NCBI GenBank assembly: GCA_028678815.1
Contig: JAJRCS010000055.1
Span: 1-17,782, forward strand
DNA from: Methanomicrobiales archaeon
Lineage (GTDB): Archaea; Halobacteriota; Methanomicrobia; Methanomicrobiales; JACTUA01
Reading direction: 5' to 3'
Length of the DNA: 17,782 bases
Of the stretch, positions 7,332 through 13,334 are shown in pieces (position 1 is the stretch's first letter; the number at the start of each line of letters is the position of its first letter). The notes under the pieces were generated by a model, which was not told where the DNA came from, searched no databases, and saw only the letters and a list, made by a program, of their open reading frames with translations. The translations under genes were made by a program, and so were the position numbers.

Positions 7332-8062
7332 CTCACCTTCTTCTGCATGACGTGGCGGTTGATCAGGGGGAGTTCGGGCCGGCGCCTGAAGAGCTCCAGG
7401 ATGTCCCCCAGGCCGAAGTCCTTCTTCACCGGGCAGAGCTCCTCGAAGATGGTGCGGATCAGGGTGAAGTCCTCGGGGGTGTCGAGGGTGAGCCGGAGGT
7501 CCCCGCACCCCGGGGGAAGGCCGCTCCCGACGTTCCGGAGGGAGAACCGCTCCGGGTGCTCGTAGATGTAGAGGGAGACATGCTCATGGTCGACCGGGTC
7601 GGCGGTGAGCCGGCTCACCTCGGAGAGGACCGCCCGGGAGAAGACCTGGGTATCCATCCCCCTTGGGAAGGTCCTCTCCAGGGTATTGGAGACATAATCA
7701 GCGGAACCGGCCTGGTAGGTCTCCACGACCCGGTCCACGATGGCGGGATCGATGAGCGGGCAGTCACCCGTCACCTCGACGATGGTATCGACCCGCCCTG
7801 CCTCCGCCGCCCTGAGCACCCGGTCCAGCACATCCAGCTCGCTCCCCCGGAAGCAGCCCACCGGGAGCTCCTCTGCCAGGTCCGCGATGGGATCATCGGC
7901 TGCATTGACGGTGGTGGCGACAATGATGGCATCGAGGGTCCCTGCCCTCTCCAGCCTCTCGACGAGGTGAGCGAGGAGGGGCCTCCCGAGGACCGGGAAG
8001 AGGACCTTCCCCGGTAACCGGGTGGAGGTCATCCGCGCTTCGATAATGGCCGCTGTCTTCAT
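7328..8062 (-). CDS. SpsF-like cytidylyltransferase, copy 1 (probable CMP-nonulosonate synthetase)
   Basis: A 244-residue member of the cytidylyltransferase family that includes SpsF, NeuA, PseF and KdsB. The nucleotide-binding segment IIEARMTSTRLPGKVL is at residues 6-21, VTGDCPLIDP near 100, RTFPRGMDTQV near 130, and HEHVS and LTLDTPEDF further on. In this family the enzyme joins CMP to a nonulosonic acid so that a transferase can use it. It is the first gene of the leftward seven-gene operon and lies head-to-head with the RmlD-like gene of the nonulosonate synthase operon. A clear paralogue lies at 11395-12132. Which sugar each copy activates cannot be decided from sequence. The ATG at 8062 has only a weak AAGG-type ribosome site. 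Confidence 0.9.
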   Translation of the reverse strand: MKTAAIIEARMTSTRLPGKVLFPVLGRPLLAHLVERLERAGTLDAIIVATTVNAADDPIADLAEELPVGCFRGSELDVLDRVLRAAEAGRVDTIVEVTGDCPLIDPAIVDRVVETYQAGSADYVSNTLERTFPRGMDTQVFSRAVLSEVSRLTADPVDHEHVSLYIYEHPERFSLRNVGSGLPPGCGDLRLTLDTPEDFTLIRTIFEELCPVKKDFGLGDILELFRRRPELPLINRHVMQKKVR

Positions 8063-8209
8063 GCCGGGGGAACCTTACCTGAATAGTTTCATCGGATCTC
8101 CCAAATTCTTTGTTGCTCAGCACCTCCCCCCGGCCCTCACCGCTGGGTTCTAGAGCCCCGGGGTCCAACCGGTTTCCATGGGCCGGATGGGGGTGGCCCT
8201 TCACCGGAT
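8063..8209. promoter_or_regulatory. Divergent intergenic region between the two nonulosonate operons
   Basis: This 147-base gap separates the leftward operon (first ATG 8062) from the rightward one (ATG 8210) and should hold both promoters. Its left part, about 8081-8115, is markedly AT-richer than the surroundings. On the minus strand AAAGAATTTG (8112-8103) could serve as a TATA element with a start near 8080; on the plus strand AAATTCTTTG occupies the same site. A GGGGGTGG run at 8190-8197 could be a distant ribosome site for the gene at 8210. No exact consensus is present, so individual element calls are tentative. Confidence 0.45.
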
Positions 8210-9145
8210 ATGACAGAGACAGGATCCCTCCTTCTCACGGGGGCAAGCGGCCTCCTCGGCTCCAACTTCGCCCTGGCCGCCGCCGCACGGGGGCTCGACG
8301 TCACCGCGGTCTACCACCGGAACCCGGTCCGGTTTCCCGGGATCAGGGGGCTGCGCCTGGACCTCACCGACGAGAGAGGAGTAACGGAGGCGGTCGCCTC
8401 CACAAGGCCTGACTGGATCGTCCATTGCGCCGCCGAGACGAGGGTCGACTGGTGCGAGGATCACCCGGAGGACTGCTCCCGCGTGAACGAGGGGGCGACC
8501 GGAACCCTTGCCCGGGCGGCCTCGGAGATCGGGGCCTCCCTGCTGTACGTGTCCACCGACTCGGTATACCCGGGGGACAGGGGGAACTACACCGAGGATG
8601 ACCGCACTGGCCCGGTGAACCACTACGGGAGGACGAAACTCCGGGGTGAGGGGGCGGTGAGGGCCACCCCCGGGGACCACCTCATTATCCGGACGAACAT
8701 CTTCGGCTGGAACCTCCAGGAGAAGCAGAGCCTCGCCGAGTGGTTCCTCGCCCATCTCGAGGGGGGGAGGACGGTGCCGGGGTTCCGGGACGTGATCTTC
8801 ACCCCCGTCCTCGTGAACGAGCTGGCAGAGATCTGCCTCGCCCTCATGGCCGCGGGTGCGACCGGCACGTACAACTGCGGGAGCCCGGAACCCTGCAGCA
8901 AGTACGAGTTCGGGGTCTCCGTGGCGAGGACCTTCGGCCTCGACCCCGGCCTGGTCCGCCCGATCCGGCAGGAGGAACTGGGGCTGCGTGCCCCCCGGCC
9001 CCTGGACACATCTTTAAATTCCCGGAAAATGCACCATCTCTTGAAACGGCCCGTACCCGGCCTCCCCGACCAGCTGATCCGGTTCCGGCTGCTCAGGGAA
9101 TCCGGGTATGCGGCGCGGTTGCGATCCTTCAGCGGGGGGCTTTGA
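8210..9145 (+). CDS. RmlD-like NAD(P)-dependent sugar reductase (extended SDR)
   Basis: A 311-residue extended short-chain dehydrogenase. The NAD(P) motif TGASGLLG is at residues 10-17, VHCAAETRVDWCE near 71-83, STDSVYPG near 115-122 and the catalytic YGRTK (Tyr139, Lys143). This pattern fits the dTDP-4-dehydrorhamnose reductase (RmlD) branch, whose members reduce a 4-keto group of a nucleotide-activated deoxysugar. RmlA, RmlB and RmlC are not seen nearby, so the substrate may differ; a reductase for a nonulosonate or its precursor is possible. It is the first gene of a rightward operon with nonulosonate synthase, whose ATG lies one base after this TGA. Around codons 268-270 (TCT TTA AAT) the codon use is strikingly AT-rich for this genome and creates a TATA-like sequence. 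Confidence 0.85.
   Translation: MTETGSLLLTGASGLLGSNFALAAAARGLDVTAVYHRNPVRFPGIRGLRLDLTDERGVTEAVASTRPDWIVHCAAETRVDWCEDHPEDCSRVNEGATGTLARAASEIGASLLYVSTDSVYPGDRGNYTEDDRTGPVNHYGRTKLRGEGAVRATPGDHLIIRTNIFGWNLQEKQSLAEWFLAHLEGGRTVPGFRDVIFTPVLVNELAEICLALMAAGATGTYNCGSPEPCSKYEFGVSVARTFGLDPGLVRPIRQEELGLRAPRPLDTSLNSRKMHHLLKRPVPGLPDQLIRFRLLRESGYAARLRSFSGGL
9011..9020 (+). promoter_or_regulatory. Possible internal TATA element (CTTTAAATT) inside the RmlD-like gene
   Basis: TCTTTAAATT is a near-ideal archaeal TATA sequence inside the 3' part of the reductase gene, in a GC-rich setting. A start of transcription would be expected near 9040, giving a leader of roughly 105 bases before the NeuB-like gene at 9147. 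It could allow the synthase and the glycosyltransferase to be transcribed separately from the reductase. The residues encoded there (DTSLNS) look conserved for the family, so only the codon choice is unusual. Confidence 0.35.
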
Positions 9146-9146
9146 C

Positions 9147-10217
9147 ATGATGCAGGTCAGGACGGGAACCCGGAGGATAGGTCACGGGGCTCCGGCGTAC
9201 TTCATTGCCGATATCGCGTCGAACCATGACGGTGACCTGGAGCGGGCGAAGGAGCTCATCCGGCTCGCGGCAGGGGCGGGTGCGGATGCCGCGAAGTTCC
9301 AGAGCTTCCGGGCAGAGAAGATCGTCAGCGACTACGGGTTCTCCCACCTGGGCACACAGGTCTCCCACCAGGCATCATGGAAAAAGCCCGTCTTCCAGGT
9401 CTACCAGGAGGCCTCGGTTCCCTGGGGGTGGATGCGTGAGCTCAGGGCCGAGTGCGACCGGGCGGGGATAGACTTCTTTTCCACGCCCTATGATCTCGAG
9501 GCCGTGGAGATGCTGGACCCCCTGGTGGAGATCTTCAAGATCGGGTCCGGCGACATCACCTGGCCGGAGCTGCTCCGGGCCGTGGCGGCGAAGGGAAAAC
9601 CGGTCATCCTGTCGACGGGGGCATCGGAGCTCGGGGAGGTCAGGGAGGCAGTCCGGATCATCGCCGGGATCAACCCCCGGATCTGCCTCCTCCAGTGCAA
9701 CACCAATTATACCGGGTCCCGGGAGAACCTGAGGCACATCAACCTGAACGTGCTGAGGACCTACCAGGCTCTCTTTCCCGATGCCATCCCCGGTCTCTCG
9801 GATCACACCGGCGGCCACCTCACCGTCCTCGGTGCCGTCGCCCTCGGGGCAAAGGTCATCGAGAAGCACTTCACCGACGACGATTCCCGGGAGGGGCCCG
9901 ACCACCGGTTCTCCATCACCCCGGGCGCCTGGAGGGCCATGGTCGGGGAGACGAGGGAGCTCGAGGCCGCCCTGGGGAGCACCGAGAAGATCGTCGAGGA
10001 GAACGAGCAGGAGACCGCGGTCATCCAGAGGAGGTGCATCCGGGCCGCCCGCCCGCTGGCCGCCGGGACGACCCTCCTGCGCGGGGATCTCGAGATGCTC
10101 CGGCCCGCACCTCCCGACTCGATACCTCCCTCCCGGGTAGAGGAGGTCATCGGGAAGCGGATCCGTTCTCCCCTGGTCCGGGGGGATTACCTGCGCTGGT
10201 CAGGGCTCGAACCCTGA
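9147..10217 (+). CDS. NeuB-family nonulosonic acid synthase (sialic/pseudaminic/legionaminic type)
   Basis: A 356-residue, two-domain enzyme that condenses phosphoenolpyruvate with a six-carbon 2-acetamido sugar to form a nine-carbon nonulosonic acid. The N-terminal TIM barrel shows FIADIASNHDGD, AAKFQSF, FFSTPYD and IFKIGSGD. The two metal-binding histidines of the family lie in LSDHT and EKHF, about residues 220 and 241, 21 apart as in Neisseria NeuB. After QRRC (about 295) a C-terminal SAF/antifreeze-like domain closes the active site of the dimer partner. The segment LLQCNTNYTG replaces the common HC-x-x-x-YP motif and marks a subgroup I cannot assign to one sugar. The start ATG at 9147 is one base after the previous TGA, with a G-run 8 bases upstream; an adjacent ATG at 9150 is equally possible. 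It is the only nonulosonate synthase in the window. Confidence 0.94.
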   Translation: MMQVRTGTRRIGHGAPAYFIADIASNHDGDLERAKELIRLAAGAGADAAKFQSFRAEKIVSDYGFSHLGTQVSHQASWKKPVFQVYQEASVPWGWMRELRAECDRAGIDFFSTPYDLEAVEMLDPLVEIFKIGSGDITWPELLRAVAAKGKPVILSTGASELGEVREAVRIIAGINPRICLLQCNTNYTGSRENLRHINLNVLRTYQALFPDAIPGLSDHTGGHLTVLGAVALGAKVIEKHFTDDDSREGPDHRFSITPGAWRAMVGETRELEAALGSTEKIVEENEQETAVIQRRCIRAARPLAAGTTLLRGDLEMLRPAPPDSIPPSRVEEVIGKRIRSPLVRGDYLRWSGLEP

Positions 10218-10227
10218 CGGGGTGGAC

Positions 10228-11382
10228 ATGAAGATCCTCTATTTCTCGGAGGGATATTCCCCCCACGACCACCGGTTTCTCTCGGCCATGGCAGGGACAT
10301 CCCACCGGGTCTCCTTCCTGATGCTCAGGGAGATCCCCGGGTTCAGGCCGGAGGGCCGGCTTCCCCCGGGGGTGTCCTTCGCGGGGTCCCTGGGATACCG
10401 GGGGGGCAGCATCCCGCACGGGGAGATGCACCGGTACCTCCCGGCCTTCAGGGACGTGCTCCGGGAGGTGCAGCCCGATCTCCTCCACGCCGGACCCGTC
10501 CAGACGTGCGGGTACCTGGGAGCCCTTGCCCAGGTCCACCCGTTCCTGCTGATGTCCTGGGGATACGACCTCCTCGGCGGGTCCCTGGACGACGTCGACT
10601 GGCTCCAGGTCACCGGGTTCGTTCTCGGCCACGCGGACTGGTTCCTCTGCGATTCCGATGCCGTGCGATCCAGGCTGAAGAGCATCGTGGCCTATCCCGA
10701 CGACCGGATCCTCCAGCTCCCCTGGGGGGTGGATACCGGGGTGTTCCATCCCCGCGAGGGCCCTTCCCCCCTCCGTTCCCGGCTCGGGTGGGAGGACTCC
10801 TTCGTCATCCTGGGGACGAGGATGTGGGAACCGGTGTACGGGATCATGACCCTCCTCTCCGCCTTCGAAGGGGCGTACCGGGAGGATCCCTCCCTCCGGC
10901 TCCTTCTCCTGGGAGACGGATCCCTCTCCGGCGAGGTACGGGATTTCATCTCCGGCCATGGGATTGCCGGGGTGGTCTGCACCCCGGGGGTCGTCCCCCA
11001 GGAGGAGGTGCCCTCCTGGTACGGGGCTGCCGACGCGTACATCGCCTGTTCCCGGGTCGATGGTGCCTCCGTCTCCCTGCTCCAGGCCCTTGCATGCGGC
11101 CTTGCGGTGATCGCCACCGACATCGAAGGAAACCGCGAATGGATCGCCCCGGGATCAAACGGCTGGCTCGTCCCCGGGGGAGATACCGGGGGATTCTCCC
11201 GGGCAGTCCTCGGGGTCGCCGGCCTTACGGGGCGGGAGCGATCCGCCATGGCCCGGCTGAACCGGGAGATCGCCGTGAGGCGTGCCGACTGGAACCGGAA
11301 TATCCGACTCCTGCTCGATGCGTACGATGGCATCGGGGCGATGGCGACGGGGCGGGGCGGAAAAGGGAAGATCTCCCCGTAA
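10228..11382 (+). CDS. GT4-type glycosyltransferase (GT-B fold)
   Basis: A 384-residue glycosyltransferase, probably cytoplasmic or membrane-associated, that would add one sugar to a lipid-linked or protein glycan. The N-terminus ILYFSEGYSPHDHRFL is common in archaeal GT4 enzymes. The donor-site region reads CSRVDGASVSLLQALACGLAVIATDIEGNREWI across about residues 274-306. In most relatives the EX7E-type motif has acidic residues at both ends; here they are Asp and Gln (DGASVSLLQ). The ATG at 10228 is preceded by GGGGTGG; a GTG at 10222 is in frame. It is 10 bases after the nonulosonate synthase gene and last in the rightward operon. It ends in TAA only 12 bases from the end of the convergent cytidylyltransferase gene. 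The sugar transferred is unknown. Confidence 0.88.
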   Translation: MKILYFSEGYSPHDHRFLSAMAGTSHRVSFLMLREIPGFRPEGRLPPGVSFAGSLGYRGGSIPHGEMHRYLPAFRDVLREVQPDLLHAGPVQTCGYLGALAQVHPFLLMSWGYDLLGGSLDDVDWLQVTGFVLGHADWFLCDSDAVRSRLKSIVAYPDDRILQLPWGVDTGVFHPREGPSPLRSRLGWEDSFVILGTRMWEPVYGIMTLLSAFEGAYREDPSLRLLLLGDGSLSGEVRDFISGHGIAGVVCTPGVVPQEEVPSWYGAADAYIACSRVDGASVSLLQALACGLAVIATDIEGNREWIAPGSNGWLVPGGDTGGFSRAVLGVAGLTGRERSAMARLNREIAVRRADWNRNIRLLLDAYDGIGAMATGRGGKGKISP

Positions 11383-11394
11383 TCATCCCGGGAA

Positions 11395-12132
11395 TCAGTC
11401 CGGGACCGGCTTCTGCCTGATGTGCCGGTTCATCTCCATGACCCCGGGATGCCGGTCAAGGTACTCCAGCACCTCCTCCCAGGTGAAGAGATCGTTCCCG
11501 AAGTGGTCATAGATGCACCGCACGAAGGTCAGGTCTTCCGGTGTATCCACCGTCCACCGGTGGAAGGAGAGATCGACCGGGTTCCTGACCAGGTGGAGCC
11601 GGAAGATCTCCGGATGCCGGACGATGTACTGGGTGACATGCTCCCGGTGGAGCGGGTTCCTGTCCCCGTGCCAGGCCTTCTCCAGGGCGGCAGCGCTCAT
11701 CACCTCGGTGTCCAGCCCCCGGGGAAAGGTGCGCACCGGGTTGACATTGGAGGCATAATCGATCCCGGGGAGGTGGCGGAGGTACTCCCCGATGACCCTG
11801 TCGACGATACCGGGATCGATCAGGGGGCAGTCGGAGGTGATGCGCACGACATGGTCCGCCTCAAAGGCCCCTGCTGCCCGGTAATAGCGGTCCAGGAGAT
11901 CGGTCTCGTGGCCCCGGAACCAGTTCCAGCCCCGCTCCTTGCAGAGTTCCACGATGGCGTCGTCCGAGGGGTGCGTTGTCGTGGCAATGACGATCCGGTC
12001 GATCTTCCCCGCCCGGGAGATCCGGTTCACGTCCCGGGCGAGCATGGGCTCACCGGCAAGGTCGAGGAGCACCTTGCGCGGCAGCCGGGAGCTCCCGGTT
12101 CTCGCCTGGACAATGGCCACGACACCGGTCAT
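11395..12132 (-). CDS. SpsF-like cytidylyltransferase, copy 2 (probable CMP-nonulosonate synthetase)
   Basis: A 245-residue paralogue of the gene at 7328-8062. It has VQARTGSSRLPRKVL (residues 8-22), TSDCPLIDPGIVDRV, RTFPRGLDTEV, LHREHVTQ and WTVDTPEDLTFVRC. The two copies share long segments but differ in the nucleotide-binding loop (TGSSRLPRK here, MTSTRLPGK there) and near the C-terminus. The role would be CMP activation of a nonulosonic or related acid. It lies 51 to 63 bases downstream of the PseB-like gene, so the pair probably forms one operon. I chose the ATG at 12132, with GGAGG 12 bases upstream; a GTG at 12144 lies directly after that GGAGG and is a poorer start. The frame is open from here back to the TAG of the PseB-like gene. 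Confidence 0.88.
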   Translation of the reverse strand: MTGVVAIVQARTGSSRLPRKVLLDLAGEPMLARDVNRISRAGKIDRIVIATTTHPSDDAIVELCKERGWNWFRGHETDLLDRYYRAAGAFEADHVVRITSDCPLIDPGIVDRVIGEYLRHLPGIDYASNVNPVRTFPRGLDTEVMSAAALEKAWHGDRNPLHREHVTQYIVRHPEIFRLHLVRNPVDLSFHRWTVDTPEDLTFVRCIYDHFGNDLFTWEEVLEYLDRHPGVMEMNRHIRQKPVPD

Positions 12133-12195
12133 GGGGCTGCCCACCCTCCGGCGGGCACCGGGAGGGGATGCCCGGGCGGAACGGAGGGACCGGGC

Positions 12196-13185
12196 CTACC
12201 CTTCATGGGATCCCTTGATGAGGTCCCGGAGGTCCCCGGCGCTGAGCCACTGGGGATTCTCGTTGCTCGTGTAATGGAAGCCCTCGGGGACCGGCCTCGC
12301 ATGGTCCCAGTGGGGGTTGTGGAGCCAGGGGCTGGAGGGGAGGATGACGAACCGGTCCGCGAGTTCCCGGGTCTGGGGGGCCTCGTCGGGGGAGATGAGC
12401 ACCTCGTGGATCTTCTCGCCGGCCCGGACGCCGATGTACTCGATCCCTGCCGAGGGTGCGATGGCCTTTGCGAGATCCATGATATTCATGCTCGGGATCC
12501 GGGGGACGAAGACCTCCCCGCCGTGCATCTCCTCGATGCTCTGGATCACGAAGTTCACGCCCTGGTCGAGGGTGATCCAGAACCGGGTCATCCGGGGGTC
12601 GGTGATGGTGATCTTGCCGTTCTTCCTCTGCTCGAGGAAGACGGGGACGACGCTCCCCCGGCTCCCGACGACGTTCCCGTACCGGGTGCAGGAGAAGACG
12701 GGCTTCCCGCCGCCCGCGTAGGTGTTCCCGTTCACGAAGAGCTTCTCGGCACAGAGCTTCGTCGCCCCGTAGAGGTTGACGGGGTTCACCGCCTTGTCCG
12801 TGGAGAGGGCCATCACCTTCTCCACCCCCTGGTCGATGGCGGCGTCGATGATGTTCTTCGCCCCCATGATGTTCGTCTGGATGGCCTCGAAGGGGTTGTA
12901 CTCGCACGCGGGGACCTGCTTCAGGGCCGCGGCATGGACCACGATGTCCACGCCATGCATTGCCCGGTTGAGCCGGTCCTGGTCCCGCACATCCCCGATG
13001 AAGTACCGGATGGGCGACCCGGGGGTATCCGGGTAGATTCCCCGCATCTCGTGCTGCTTCAGCTCGTCCCGGCTGAAGATGATGAGCTTCTTCGGCCGGT
13101 ACTTCGCGAGCAGGATCCCGGTGAACTTCCTCCCGAAGGAGCCCGTACCACCCGTAATGAGCACAGTCTGTGATTCCCAGTCCAT
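12196..13185 (-). CDS. pseB: PseB/FlaA1-type UDP-GlcNAc 4,6-dehydratase (5-inverting)
   Basis: A 329-residue extended SDR closely fitting the PseB (FlaA1) family, the first step of pseudaminic acid synthesis: UDP-GlcNAc to UDP-2-acetamido-2,6-dideoxy-L-arabino-hexos-4-ulose. Signatures are LITGGTGSFG (9-18), FSRDELKQHEM, HAAALKQVPACEYNP, and the catalytic STDKAVNPVNLYGATK with Thr129, Asp130, Lys131, Tyr139 and Lys143. These line up with the Helicobacter FlaA1 active site with a two-residue offset. TRYGNVVGSRGSV and the C-terminal YTSNENPQWLS are also family features. Length is normal, so the TAG at 12196-12198 is a natural end. A UDP-D-QuiNAc-type dehydratase of the same family is the alternative, but the short soluble form argues for PseB. 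A TATA-like element sits 51 bases upstream; the ribosome site is weak. Confidence 0.93.
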   Translation of the reverse strand: MDWESQTVLITGGTGSFGRKFTGILLAKYRPKKLIIFSRDELKQHEMRGIYPDTPGSPIRYFIGDVRDQDRLNRAMHGVDIVVHAAALKQVPACEYNPFEAIQTNIMGAKNIIDAAIDQGVEKVMALSTDKAVNPVNLYGATKLCAEKLFVNGNTYAGGGKPVFSCTRYGNVVGSRGSVVPVFLEQRKNGKITITDPRMTRFWITLDQGVNFVIQSIEEMHGGEVFVPRIPSMNIMDLAKAIAPSAGIEYIGVRAGEKIHEVLISPDEAPQTRELADRFVILPSSPWLHNPHWDHARPVPEGFHYTSNENPQWLSAGDLRDLIKGSHEG

Positions 13186-13230
13186 ATCGGCGCCCCGTGC
13201 GGAGTTGTCAAAGAATTATCTCGCCGCCCG

Positions 13231-13240
13231 GCATTTAACC
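13231..13240 (-). promoter_or_regulatory. TATA-like element for the PseB-like gene
   Basis: Read on the minus strand, GGTTAAATGC lies about 51 bases before the ATG at 13185, followed by an AT-rich stretch (GATAATTC). Transcription would start near 13211, giving a leader of about 26 bases. The element stands out against a G+C-rich 149-base gap between the ABC exporter gene and this gene. The rest of that gap holds 8-base arms GGCCCGGC (13261-13268) and GCCGGGCC (13301-13308), which may be chance. Confidence 0.5.
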
Positions 13241-13334
13241 TATCGCTCCCGGGGAGAACGGGCCCGGCCCAGCCCCGCTCCTCCCGGGACAGGCAGGGGT
13301 GCCGGGCCGGGCGCCCGTCCCCCTCCGGGCTCCT

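Noticed and set aside
9695..9750. Loss of a metal ligand in the NeuB-like enzyme, because LLQCNTNY replaces the usual HC motif
   Set aside because: The metal-binding histidines of Neisseria NeuB correspond to those in LSDHT and EKHF, which are 21 residues apart and both present here; the Gln marks a subgroup and not a defect.
11383..11394. TCCCGGGA palindrome between the convergent glycosyltransferase and cytidylyltransferase genes
   Set aside because: Only 8 bases with no loop, and CCCGGG is very common in this sequence.
13261..13317. Inverted arms 13261-13268/13301-13308 and the palindrome CGGGCGCCCG (13308-13317) as a terminator or operator
   Set aside because: Short G+C-only arms with a 32-base loop are likely by chance at this base composition; no T-run or repeat elsewhere supports a function.
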